The notes under the pieces were generated by a model. The model did no database searches, was not told the DNA's origin, and worked only from the letters and a program-made list of their open reading frames with translations. A stretch of DNA of 64,000 bases from assembly GCA_900095095.1 (NCBI GenBank), contig FMBT01000367.1, positions 124,001-188,000 on the forward strand, read 5' to 3'. This DNA comes from Fragilariopsis cylindrus CCMP1102 (lineage: Eukaryota > Bacillariophyta > Bacillariophyceae > Bacillariales > Bacillariaceae). A program made the position numbers and the translations under genes. Every line of letters begins with the position of its first letter. Within the stretch, counting starts at the first letter, position 1. Below are positions 10,169-20,689 of the stretch, piece after piece.

Positions 10169-11727
10169 TATAATTATATTTTACTGTTAACATACATAAT
10201 ACTATTTTGATTTGTATTTGTATTTGTATTTGTATTTTTGAGTTTCGTCTTACTATTATGTGGGATAACAAACTGTAGCCGAGTCGAGTGAGTCGAGTCT
10301 CCTTTTTTATCCTTTTATTTGGCCGCGAATCTGTCGATATTATTTGAACGCTAGAGCAAAATAAAATCAATTAACGTGCCTATTTTTTTACATTAAAAGT
10401 AAGTTACACGTATTTATTCGGCTGAAAACTACCTTTTCGACGCGACTGAAAGATACCTTTTTCAAAATCTATATATTTAATTATTCAAAACCCCCGCACA
10501 TTCGCATCCCGTTAATAACAAAGCACATACAGTATGATGCGTACATTCTGTCACCTGCTGTTACATTGCAAAACCGACAAGCATCTAAAAAAGAATACAC
10601 GAACGTAGTGGTGAGTGTATGGAAGCTGTAGCAGGGTTGATGTTGAGTATGATTATGAGGGAAGGGAGGGGGGAGAACAATACTCACGAATAATTAGTCT
10701 AAATCTAAAGTAAACACACAAACAAACAATAACCAAAACTATGAAACTCCTCTCAGCAACTCATAGAACGTAAACACCTTTACTGTTATTGTCACTATGA
10801 TCTCATTCCTTTTAGACTATGGTACATGCAGTATCTCGTCCATTGTGTTCTTTTACTAAAATGAACCATTCTCACAAAATTAGTACGGGCATACATACAA
10901 TACCCTTCAATGCACCATGTTCAATGACCGTATTCGGTGATTCAATCGATTCACTCGTTTTGACTAATTAGATTAAAATAAAGTAAAAAATAGACAAACA
11001 TAATTCCTTTTATGTTAGTTAGTTAAAATAAAAGGAACATTCTCCCTATTCGAGACTTTTTCCTACTAAATTAGCATTCTTGTAGAAGCAATAGTGTAGG
11101 CTATTTGTGGTGCTGCAAACCGTCTAAGAGGTTACTCGTATATCACCAACATTTTATTGATCCATCCTATCTTTGTGTCAAGTACAAGATACTGTACGCA
11201 GAATCTATTCAAACTATTCACATCAAATCTTGTCTTGTACTTCACCTACAAAAGTAAACGATCAAAAATTGTTAGATTAATTTAGTTAAAGATAATCTAA
11301 CTAAGTACGTGTAGTCCGTCTTTAAATGCAACATTGGCATCTTTACAATTCATTTCACACAATCTATTCATGTAATTTCTTTTCATATAGAGATGTAACA
11401 TCAACAACAACAACAAGAGATGCACAATATTTTCGATCAGCGTATAATCTAAGGATTACGACGTATAATTCATACAAGTAAGTCTATGTTTATGTAATTC
11501 ATATTGAGTAATTTGATTCTGAAATTTGGAATTCATCTCAAGTAGGATGTTTCCTTTTTTCAAACAACAACAACAAAACACGTACACAACCACCTCATTG
11601 TCAATGTTATCGTAACTGTTCTAAATGCGAAAGCTTAAACTTTTTTTGGATCTTTTCGCCGTTGGCTTCGTTGAACTTCTGGATAAAATTGAAGGATACT
11701 GCATTGTTAGATTCAAGGATAGCGACA
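10169..11727. other. intergenic, convergent gene ends
   Basis: 3' flanks of two convergent genes. A TTTGTA hexamer run (10211-10236) follows the LRR gene. A perfect 10-bp hairpin (TTCCTTTTAT at 11004-11013 with its complement at 11028-11037) lies in the middle. A copy of an interspersed 90-bp repeat is at 11243-11332. Otherwise nothing is recognisable. Confidence 0.55.
11243..11332 (+). repeat. interspersed repeat, copy 1 (about 90 bp)
   Basis: Matches 15115-15203 in the same orientation with roughly seven differences. It begins CACCTACAAAAGTAA and ends GTGTAGTCCG followed by TTTAAATGCAA. It lies about 400 bp beyond the stop of the minus-strand gene at 11728. Confidence 0.8.
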
Positions 11728-12939
11728 TTACAGAATAGGATTAAGGATACATAGAAACGATGCTACGGCTATACAAACCAAATAATATGAATACCTTATT
11801 GTTGGTGCATTAGATGGTAAATCCGGAGAGGTCGGTGCTTGTGTTTCGAAGGCATCGTCGACCACAGCCCATGCGGGTTCGGCAAGTCCCATGTCCCACA
11901 TGATGACTTGCATGTACGATCCTTCCGACACGATGTCATTATCGGCGCATGGAAAGGTCTGCCCGCCCGCGGCAACGTCGTACTCCTCGGTCACAATCAC
12001 TAACGGGCAGGTGCAAGTTACGTTGGGTTCACTATTTGAATACCGGCACGGCGCGAACATGCACACAGGCACGACCTGACCAGGTTTCGCTTCGCAGGTC
12101 CAGGTCTCATCGTTGTTGAGCTTGGGGAGTTGGGGTTTAAAGGCGAACGTCGAAATGAGATCCGATCCAGGCCACAACGAATGATTACGAATAGCCTCGC
12201 ACACCGGTGTCGAATCCAAATTGGCGGTGCTCATAGGACCGTCGTCACACCCGGTCGGAGAATTCGCGCATGATGCGATGGTAGCCTCCTTTAAACCCTC
12301 ATCAGGAATCAACGCAATCCGCATACTGCTGGTACTTGTCGCATTTTCGAAGCCGTTACAACCGCACGACGCCGTGCTTGCGTCCGGATTTACCGTGCAA
12401 TTCGACGAGGCGCACAACGCGTACTGGTTCGTGCATTTGACCGAAAGAAGTTCGATCAATTTACACTCCGTCGTAGCATTCGTGTAATCTCCATCGCGAC
12501 TCGCGACGCACATATTCGAAAACACTTCTTTGGCTGCAGCGTCGTCTCCTGGTCCTGCATCAAGAAGCGCTCCATTCGAATTCGTAGTTCCTACTCTTGG
12601 CCCTGCACCCGTAACCCATACAGCCGAATCATCTCCTGCCCCTTCGCCCGCAAGAGTCTCTCCAGTTGAAGCTCCTAATCCTTCTCCTGCCCAAGCCCCT
12701 CCAGCCGAATCTTCTACTCCTGCCCCTGCGCCCGCACCAAAAGTTCCTCCAGTCGAAACTCCTGTCCCTGCCTTGCCGCGACTACAAACGACGGGTTTGT
12801 ACTCCTCTGTGCACATTGGCATTGCCAACTCATTGTCAGCAAAATTCTCGTTAGCGTTGGTGAATAGTACTAAGAAAGCAATAGCAAGAAACATTGCTCT
12901 TCTTGCTGAAATCAGACGACGGCTATCCAATAGTTCCAT
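11728..12939 (-). CDS. secreted or surface Cys-rich protein with a Kazal-like domain split by a Gly/Ala-rich insert
   Basis: 403 residues. A hydrophobic signal sequence is at about 13-29 and a C-terminal hydrophobic segment at about 383-401, which suggests membrane or GPI anchoring at the surface. The first half of a Kazal pattern is at 43-52 (C-TEEYKPVV-C). Its second half, VFSNMCVASRDG to C159, appears only after an 80-residue Gly/Ala/Glu-rich insert (about 57-136). Two further Cys-rich regions follow: VKCTNQYALCASSNCTVNPD with CGCNG (about 167-195), and WTCEAKPGQVVPVCMFAPC to FPC (about 280-330). Kazal domains normally inhibit serine proteases; inhibition here is inference. GC content is visibly higher than in neighbouring genes, mainly in the insert. 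The antisense of the insert reads as a Pro/Ala-rich frame and is a shadow. Confidence 0.75.
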   Translation of the reverse strand: MELLDSRRLISARRAMFLAIAFLVLFTNANENFADNELAMPMCTEEYKPVVCSRGKAGTGVSTGGTFGAGAGAGVEDSAGGAWAGEGLGASTGETLAGEGAGDDSAVWVTGAGPRVGTTNSNGALLDAGPGDDAAAKEVFSNMCVASRDGDYTNATTECKLIELLSVKCTNQYALCASSNCTVNPDASTASCGCNGFENATSTSSMRIALIPDEGLKEATIASCANSPTGCDDGPMSTANLDSTPVCEAIRNHSLWPGSDLISTFAFKPQLPKLNNDETWTCEAKPGQVVPVCMFAPCRYSNSEPNVTCTCPLVIVTEEYDVAAGGQTFPCADNDIVSEGSYMQVIMWDMGLAEPAWAVVDDAFETQAPTSPDLPSNAPTIRYSYYLVCIAVASFLCILNPIL

Positions 12940-13444
12940 TGTGTATTAAATAATCGTTAGCAACCAAATTCTTGATACTTCAAAATTTATTTTCGTTAGA
13001 ATATTGAGAGTTTGCTTCTACTACTACTTCGCGTCGAATCCAATGCTGTAAACGCAAACAGAATAGCGACGTGACCTGAAAATAACGCAGACAAAATGCT
13101 TTTTGCGAAGTGACAAAAAAGATACGACCACCATAAGTAGTGCTTTGTTTTCTGATTAGACTTCGGAAGGCGCACTGTGAAGACTACTTTTTCGCCAATA
13201 AAAAAGTAGCCGCGCGCCATGGAGGATCCAACGTACGTAATATTAATTCATAGTAAAACAAATATATCGAAAAGAATATTCCTCAACGGACTCATTTTAT
13301 TTTATTTTTTTCGTATGGTTTTACAACAAATCGGTATCTATAGTAGAACTATTATCATAAGATAGAGGATGCACCACGAGAATACTATTTGTTGAGAGAG
13401 AGAGAGAGAGAGAGAGAGAGTAGGTTTGGGAAGATCTTGTGGGC
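12940..13444. other. intergenic between divergent genes
   Basis: Shared upstream region of the minus-strand Kazal-like gene and the plus-strand HA gene. A GA dinucleotide repeat occupies 13394-13420, 25 bp before the HA start codon. Nothing else is supported. Confidence 0.5.
13394..13420 (+). repeat. (GA)n microsatellite
   Basis: About 13 uninterrupted GA units immediately upstream of the helicase-associated-domain gene. Confidence 0.9.
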
Positions 13445-14253
13445 ATGAAGGGCCGGTTGGAACAATTCATCGAAGATTCTAAGAAGAATCTATCTATCGA
13501 GCCTTCCGAAGAGGAAATATCTCAAACAAGAAGTAAACGAGGTTTGCTATGTTGGTACAAGAAGTGCAACGAGTTGAAAATATATTTGAAAAAGCATGGT
13601 CATTGTAACGTACCTCAGAGAGACACAAAATCCAAACAACTTGGAAGAGTAAGTAAAACATGAAGCTGTGAATAGTATATCAAATATTTTCAAGTTAACA
13701 ATATTTTCGCTTACCTCCTTTTTGTAATTTTAGTGGGTTAAGAAATCAACGAACTGATATGAAGCTTTTTGAGGCAGGAGCAAGATTAAAGACATCAATG
13801 ACCGATCAGAAGATAGAGCATTTAGAAGATATGGGTTTCCAGTGGAGTGTGAGGAACAATGATGATTTCTGGAATAAGCGATATGAGGAGCTGAAGAAGT
13901 TTAAGGAGGAGCATGGGCACTGCCGTGTACCTCGTAAATCATCAGGAAAGCTTGGCTCATGGGTGCAGAATACGAGATCGATACCACAGCGTCCTAAGTG
14001 TAATGAAAAGATTGAGAAGCTTGAGGCAGTCGGTTTTTACAAACTGAGCGCGAAGAAGGAACGCGAGGATGCAATATGGATTCAGCGATATGAGGAGCTG
14101 AAGAAGTTCAAGGAAGAACATGGGCACTGTCGTGTACCTAGATCATCGGGAAAGCTCGGTATATGGGTGAATATTATGAGATCGATAGCACATCGTCCTA
14201 CGTGTAATGAGAAGATTGGGAAGCTTATGGCAGTCGGTTTTTTCGATCCTTGA
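13445..14253 (+). CDS. helicase-associated (HA) domain protein, two exons, with a one-base frameshift
   Basis: Exon 1 runs 13445-13648 and stops at a clean donor (AGA then GTAAGT). An 85-bp intron ends TTTTAG at 13733. Exon 2 runs 13734-14253. Three HA-type repeats are visible: YLKKHGHCNVPQR across the splice, then two close copies built as RYEELKKFKEEHGHCRVPR, GKLGxWV, a RPxCNEKIxKL stretch and a closing VGF. HA domains are three-helix, Trp-centred modules that are greatly expanded in diatoms and thought to bind nucleic acid. Here there is no helicase core. After splicing the frame breaks: W-V-K should be followed by NQRTDMKLF, which lies one base out of phase. One A fewer in the AAA at 13743-13745 would restore W-V-K-N-Q-R-T. 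A single-base assembly indel or a young pseudogene are both possible. Confidence 0.75.
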
Positions 14254-15286
14254 GAAGCAACACATGATGACTGTAAATCTACATTCACGCTATATTGTGG
14301 ATCACGCTATATTGTGGAGTGTTATACGTGTGGGGTGAATTTTTGATCAATAATGTATGTATGTTTTTATTCTTTGACTTATACTACGACAGTGCGTGTA
14401 TTTTCTGTATCCCCAGTTTAGAATATATAAGCTTAATTCTTAGAAATGAATCAATCATCGTCGGCATCATTCCCATCGTCCTCGTCATCAACCGGTATCT
14501 TCTTAATACTAACACTACCACGTTGCAATAAAGACAGTTCACAAACAAGAATAACAAGAAAGAAGATATACGATTGAATAGAATCGAAGTATAATTTAAA
14601 TATGTAGTACAATAGTCCTTAAGAGAAATCAGTTTAAGTTAAGTCTTCCGTTTATAAAGTTACTTTTTTTTGTGTAGGATCTTGTTAGAAAGTATTGTAT
14701 CCATTTAATCGTTTTTCACCGACGAAAGGGAAGGGATGAGTTCACCGACGAGACTTAGCTGTGCTAATAGGTATTTTTGCGGGCATAGATTACAGCAGTT
14801 GCAAACCCAACCGATTCACGGCAGATTCATCTACTGTTCCCGGCCCTTCCATTGGACTACGATAGGAATCACGACGATGATGTATCTACGCCTTGTAGTA
14901 CGACGCATCAATTTTCCAAGGAGTATTGTATTTCTGATTACGAGTTAACATCAGCACGAAGGATGCCGCGATTAAAGTTGGAAGCCCCGAACCGTATGAC
15001 ACGAAAATCGATTCTCCTATCCTTGGGAATTGCAAACTTTGGAGAGAAATTAAAGGATTTGAATCATAGGAAAGTTTTCTATCGAGACGATGTATAGGTT
15101 AAATCCATACACTACACCTACAAAAGTAAGCGACTAAAAATTGTTAGACTAATTTAATTAAAGATAATCTCACTAAGTACGTGTAGTCCGTTTTTAAATG
15201 CAATTAGATACTAGAAACCTAACTATAGATACGATATATGTTTATAATGTATTACCACTACCACGAAGAGAACGACCAACATTATT
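14254..15286. other. intergenic with a weak unassigned frame
   Basis: A moderately GC-rich open stretch without an ATG start runs about 14790-15097 (+). It includes HQFSKEYCISDYELTSARRM and IANFGEKLKDLNHRKVFYRD, and may be an exon or gene remnant. A second copy of the interspersed repeat follows at 15115-15203. Nothing else is recognised. Confidence 0.3.
15115..15203 (+). repeat. interspersed repeat, copy 2 (about 89 bp)
   Basis: Roughly 92 percent identical by eye to 11243-11332 in the same orientation. It also lies just beyond the 3' end of a minus-strand gene (15287). Confidence 0.8.
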
Positions 15287-16170
15287 CTAGCCTCCCGTGT
15301 TGACCTTATTCTTCTCGTCATTTGTTGTAAATACGGCTGTAGTGAAATCACCAAGTGTCTCACACGAATGCGTTTCCAGTTTTCCATAGGTTGCGAATAC
15401 ACACAAATCGATTGTAAGATCGCAACTGTTCAGTTGGATCCAATGCTGTTGAACACATCTTTCAGTGTTGCATTCAGGGGCGTCCACGGGCGTGAAAAAC
15501 ATCCCCATGTTGATTTGTAGAGATGAATATACCGGATTCTTAAATGCGACTTCTCGGCTCAAAGTTGCTGAAAGAATTTTCTCTATATCATGCGATGCCA
15601 GTGCTTGACTAACTCGGATTGACCAAGGGTAACTGGGTACAGGTTGATTCGTGGCTTGTGCCATCAAAATATCACTAATCGCTGCCGAGTCACTAGCAAA
15701 GAAACCTGCTACAGTGTTCCCACGGGAAGCACGCTCTCTATCACGTCCTATATACGTTTGAGTTTGACATCCGAGCATTTTGTAAAAGTACTGAACATCG
15801 ATCGTAGGTTGTTGAATCGTAACTGGATCCACTCAGGTTGGTAAGCAGGGGTCGCACGGATTCTTTCATAACCATCGTTTGGTACCGTTGATGGGTCCAT
15901 TGATGTCAACTTTTGATTCCTAGCATCCCGCATGGTTGATGAAAATACCAGCAAGGAACCCAAATGCAAATTGTCACTAGCATCTGAACCAGACATATTA
16001 AGGTTCAATTCTGATAGATATGGAGACGATTGGATGGTACCTTTGAAATATACCTCGGCAATGACTTCAACAAGCTGTTCTGGTTTTTCACGTGTCCTCA
16101 CATGTGCTACCGATGCTGGCCCGCAAGAATTCCTTCCTTGTTGGCAAAACACTTGATGATTGATTCGCAT
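15287..16170 (-). pseudogene. Cys-containing protein gene of unknown family, frame broken once
   Basis: Two overlapping minus-strand frames join head to tail. The upstream one (ATG at 16170) contains FCQQGRNSCGPASVAHVRTR, ELNLNMSGSDASDNLHLGS and ends sensibly at TPAYQPEW. The downstream frame picks up DPVTIQQPTIDVQYFYKMLG and runs to 15287, with CNTERCVQQHWIQLNSCDL and CETLGDFTTAVF. Around 15830 one base appears to be missing (TGG-ATC-CAG, where TGG-A-A-T-CCA would read through W-N-P-V-T). No signal peptide is seen at the visible start, so an upstream exon is possible. I do not recognise the family. GC content is raised, as in the Kazal-like gene. Confidence 0.5.
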
Positions 16171-16765
16171 GATCGTAGCACACTCAATGCAACGGATACT
16201 GTAGAGACTAGCTACTAAAACGAATACAACAACGCCTACTAGCTAACAAGCTACATGTAGCTAAGATAAATAGTACTTTAATGGAATAGAATAGAAACGA
16301 AATTGATACAATAATAATAATGTCCTAATTTATAATAATACGGTTTTCAAATAAATAAATAATGATATATATAAATATCGATATAAAAGAAAGGAAGAAA
16401 TAATGCCGACGTGCGACGTGCATAGAATACGCTCTGGGTATCTTCTACCATACTTTTTCGTGGATTTTGTTTTTATTTTTTTATGAAATTTAATTTCGCT
16501 TTGTGTTGATGGTACGTAGTGGTACAAAGGTTATCTAATATATGATGATGATGTGATGATAATGACATACAAACAATAGGTAGTAAACGATGACAATAAT
16601 AATAGTAACAATGATAATGATATATCACATGTGGGTGGGCGTGTGGGTGGGCGGGCGTGTGTGGGTGGGTGTGTAAAATAGTGTGGTGTTCTTCTGTGAA
16701 ACAAACCTCGTTTAGTTAAATCAAGTGGTATCGTGTTGAACTTGTTTATTCCAAAAACGTTGATG
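16171..16765. other. intergenic
   Basis: AT-rich spacer with a short GGGTG/GTGTG-rich stretch at 16630-16675 just beyond the SIT stop codon. No gene is seen. Confidence 0.5.
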
Positions 16766-18898
16766 CTATTGTTGGTGTTGGTGTTGTTTTTCTTCTTGTG
16801 ATTGTGACTGAGACTCTACGTCCTTGATGATGAGGATAGTATCACCACATTCTTGATGTGAATGTGGATGTGAATGTTGTGATTCTAGGTCTTTTTTTTC
16901 TTCTTCTTGTACACTAACATCTATCAATGATAGATATTCTTTATCAGTTTTTTTAACAAAGAAATAGGCAGGAATTTTTGCTAATGTCCATGCCGCATCG
17001 CATATACCTGTTCCTTCCACTAATAAACATAAACGTATAATCCAGATACTAAATGGACTACCTAAGTACAGCATCGGAAAAAAGTTCGCGGTGACTCTCC
17101 AAGACAATGATGCAAAGATTGTTGATACTAAGGCATTTAATAAACCAGAATCAAAAAATATTGTTTGTATTTGTGTGGAGACACCAAATAATGTTGTATT
17201 ATCACTACCGGGTGTTGTATTTTTCATTTCCACTGTTATAATACGTGCAATCATAAACATGATAACAGTTTGTGCAATTTGACGTCCAACTAAGAATGAT
17301 TGTAACCGTGAGTTGTTGCTACTATTATTATCTTCATTATCATTGTTGTTGTTACCAAGTATATAATTACAATTGCGTTTCGCAGTCGGATTGGAATCAA
17401 TTGCTTCTTTCGGTAAATGTTTCACAGCAAAAATAGATATTTGTAATGCTTCCATAAACCCTCCTATGAGTAACAGTATAAATAAACTAATAAAACTAAC
17501 AGGTACAGGAATTGTATCACGTATTGTGGTATTACCTGTAATAATTGCTGTTGAAAATACTACAATAGCAAATATACTAATGGCTAATGAAAATATCACA
17601 CGTATCCAAAAAAAGAGACGTTGCCATAATGGTTTGATTTTCTTGGGGTTGTTCAAGTCCAATGATGACGAGTCCGATGACGAATCTGATGATGACGAGT
17701 CATTGTTGTTCTTGTTGTTGTTTGAGATAACATCGAATTCAACTTCAACACTGCCAGCACCGCTAGCACCGCCGTTAATATCACTACTTGAGTGTGACGA
17801 CGCGGACGATGATGAGACCGAGTCATCTGAGTTGGAATCCACAATACTACTTGTGTTATGCGTAGTACAAGAATCGATGGATGATGTATTCATTGTTCTT
17901 GTAGAACCTCTACTAGTACCATCTGGATGAGACTTCATCATGATGTTACTTGTATTACTTGCACTTCTTGAGTTGGTGTTGTTGCTGTTGTTCTTACTGT
18001 CTTCGTGGTTGTTATTAGAGTTGTTCTTGTACTCATTCTTGTTCATTTTGTGTTCGACAATCTTTGTAAAGATAATTTGTACAAAATAGACCGCATGTAA
18101 TATACCAGAAGCTTCGACACATAAGGCAACATAGGTACTCACTACCATACCATAATTATTAATAAAATCTAACATTGCATGAGCACAATTAATTTGGGCT
18201 ATTAATTGTCCAAAGACTATGGTACATAATATTACCGCTAAATCACTTCCTAAAAAGATATCATTGACCCATTGTGGTAATCCTAACACCGTCGCATCTT
18301 CGATCGAGGAGACCATAAAACTTGTTAAAAAGACGATCATTAAATCTAAATATTGACGTCCTACAATAAATCGTTCAATATTATTTTCTTTATGACTAAT
18401 TTTAGTACATAAATATGTTTTAGGATGACTCTTTTTATAGGATGAAAATGGTATTGGTTGCAAACCCACCATGCAATTTAAACCACCTTCCATTATTGCT
18501 AACCATAATAAGGAACACCAAAATATACATAATGCAAGTATAGGTGGTACATTATATTCAGTACTGGTGGCCACTGTTTGTTTGGTTACTATTGCTGTTG
18601 ATATCACAATTACACTAAATACTATTAAGATCATTGACAGTGTAGTCTTTATGAAATTCAATACGTTGTAGAATAATTGGCTTTTACAACAACTAATACT
18701 ACTACAGCTACTGCTGGCATTTCTGTGGTTGTTGGTGTTGTTGTCGGTACTACTACTACTACTGTTGTTGTTGTTGTTGTTGTTGTTGTTCTTGGGGGAC
18801 GAAGGAGATGACGTTGATGAACCATCTTGAGACGACGAAGGCCTAGTGGTAGGAAAGGCGTCCAAAGAAGAACAGGACGTAGAAACTGGAATAGTCAT
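16766..18898 (-). CDS. SIT-like: silicon transporter (SIT) family protein, divergent
   Basis: 710 residues, intronless. Ten hydrophobic segments fall in two homologous halves: about 82-104, 118-146, 183-199, 219-237, 250-277, then 428-454, 467-492, 541-558, 585-603 and 615-642. SITs move silicic acid with sodium across the plasma or intracellular membranes for frustule building. Diagnostic stretches match the family as I remember it: LGLPQWVNDIFLG (205-217), MLDFINNYG (242-250), VGRQ (179-182), FLVGRQ (535-540), FGVSTQIQTIFFDSGLL (571-587) and LCLLVEGTGICDAAW (623-637). The GRQ motif of each half is intact. The partner motifs differ: EGGLN at 137-141 where SITs usually have EGGQ, and MEALQ at 482-486 where they usually have EGMQ. 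An Asn/Ser-rich insert of about 140 residues (282-420) separates the halves, longer than in classical SITs. The tail is His/Gln-rich. It may be a divergent SIT clade or a paralog with changed substrate use. Confidence 0.88.
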   Translation of the reverse strand: MTIPVSTSCSSLDAFPTTRPSSSQDGSSTSSPSSPKNNNNNNNNNSSSSSTDNNTNNHRNASSSCSSISCCKSQLFYNVLNFIKTTLSMILIVFSVIVISTAIVTKQTVATSTEYNVPPILALCIFWCSLLWLAIMEGGLNCMVGLQPIPFSSYKKSHPKTYLCTKISHKENNIERFIVGRQYLDLMIVFLTSFMVSSIEDATVLGLPQWVNDIFLGSDLAVILCTIVFGQLIAQINCAHAMLDFINNYGMVVSTYVALCVEASGILHAVYFVQIIFTKIVEHKMNKNEYKNNSNNNHEDSKNNSNNTNSRSASNTSNIMMKSHPDGTSRGSTRTMNTSSIDSCTTHNTSSIVDSNSDDSVSSSSASSHSSSDINGGASGAGSVEVEFDVISNNNKNNNDSSSSDSSSDSSSLDLNNPKKIKPLWQRLFFWIRVIFSLAISIFAIVVFSTAIITGNTTIRDTIPVPVSFISLFILLLIGGFMEALQISIFAVKHLPKEAIDSNPTAKRNCNYILGNNNNDNEDNNSSNNSRLQSFLVGRQIAQTVIMFMIARIITVEMKNTTPGSDNTTLFGVSTQIQTIFFDSGLLNALVSTIFASLSWRVTANFFPMLYLGSPFSIWIIRLCLLVEGTGICDAAWTLAKIPAYFFVKKTDKEYLSLIDVSVQEEEKKDLESQHSHPHSHQECGDTILIIKDVESQSQSQEEKQHQHQQ

Positions 18899-20689
18899 AT
18901 TGTGTTTTTGATTTTAAGCTAAGAAGGAAGAAGTAGCTATTATCGGGTGTAGACTTGAGAAATGAAAGACTTGTGAAGCTAGAGAGAAACTTTGGCTTCA
19001 AATAGACGATCGAATCGAATCGAATCAACACGGATCGGATCTGAAGAAAGAGAAAACCGAGAAAACAGTCTTGAGACTGAGAGAATACGGTAGCTTGGGT
19101 GATTGATCGATTACTGAGAGGCAATAGAATTGAGGGAGAGAGAATCGATTTCAAAAAAAACTATGAGATACGATCTACTATAATAAAGACTTCAGGGAGA
19201 TTATTGTTAACCTCACTCACTCTTTTGTTAGGCTCGGCCGGGTTCAATTCAATTGTTTTGGTGTTGGATTTGTATTCGGTTCGTTTTTTTTTTGAATCAT
19301 GATGATAGAAAAAAGAATGTTGTATGACTTTACTGTACCTCAATAGAACAAATAATGAGATGCGTAGCGCACCACTGTGGTATGCGTTTTGCCTTCTTTG
19401 CGTTTTTTTTTTGAAATGTACACAAAAGAAGATACTACTTTTAGATGACGTGCATTTATTTATCATATTCTGATAAATCAGTGAGTGCCGTCGAGTCTAT
19501 GGCGCAATATTGCACGTGGTTACAATAATTTAATTATTGTCACGCCCTGCTCTAACGGTTCAAGAAACTTGCATATAATAGTGATACAGTAAAGAACAAA
19601 TATAATCCTGTTCAGGTGGTATGAGGAGTACTATAACCGTGACACGGCTCACTACAAAGTAATATCGATAGTAAAAAGATACGCATGTTCAACAATATTA
19701 TATCGGGATTTAAAAAGTAGTAAGGCGCCAAATTTATTTAAGTGAGTAAGCGATACAACTGAAACAGTATTTTCCGTTGTGTAGCGAGCACTCTGTCCAT
19801 CGTGCATCTCATTTTTGTAATTAGGTGCACGAACTGCGACGGCACGCGCCTATGATGCTAGTGTTTCAAAAAAGAATGCTTGTACGCGTACTAGCATTGT
19901 TCCTGCCAACCTTAGTATCGCTTTCTTCTCAACATACATTATTATTATTTCAACGGAGACTATTAACGATAATATAACTGAATTTAATTACTTAATACGT
20001 TAAAAAAATGGCGACCAACAATGGAACACTTACTTACAGTACTTCTTTCAGTTGAACTCTTTGTTTGTGAGAGAACATACATTCTTCTAATATATTATAA
20101 TAAACTACGTGTCGTACTAATCTTCGCTTCTGATCTGAGTCGAGGAATCAATAGGAAGCAGGCAGACTGATCTGACTGACTGACTCAGTTCAAGTACGGT
20201 AAGAAGTAGTACAAAATGAGACAAATAATGAGGAATACGGAATCTTCTTTTTTCTAATTACAATGCTGAACTTCATGCCTGTCGAAATCTATAATACCAT
20301 AGATAATATTATTTTACTGTTAGTCATTACTGTATTGCTCACCTGATTTGAGATAGTTTATATACTATCCATCCACAGCTCATACAGTACTGTAGCATAT
20401 GTTATGATGGCCAGTGGTTTGAAAACTTGTTTGGTCTTGCTGTAGTAGTAGTAGAGATAGTAGTAGTGTCATGGTGCATTTTAATGTGAAGAATAGTTGA
20501 GACTGACTGACTGACTATAAAAGATTTGCAACAGTAGTAGCAGTATTTCCCCCACATAATAGGCAAGCATCACATATGGATACTCTACATTGATGCACTC
20601 ATTGATGCTCAGAATTGCTAGTCCTTTCTAGCAGCAATAATAATGATGGTTTTGATTACATTGGATGATTATATTATACTACCACTCAA
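18899..20689. other. upstream of the SIT gene and intergenic
   Basis: Leader with GATCGAATCGAATC-type pentamer repeats at 19008-19024. A near-perfect palindrome (ACAATAATT, one base, AATTATTGT) is at 19523-19541. No coding frame is convincing. Confidence 0.5.

Noticed and set aside
12530-12949. Pro/Ala-rich open frame on the plus strand
   Set aside because: Exact antisense of the Gly/Ala insert and signal region of the minus-strand Kazal-like gene.
12996-13220. 74-codon minus-strand frame between the Kazal-like and HA genes
   Set aside because: No motif, sits in a shared promoter region, composition matches spacer.
17373-17930. 185-codon plus-strand frame inside the SIT gene
   Set aside because: Antisense of clearly conserved SIT membrane segments.
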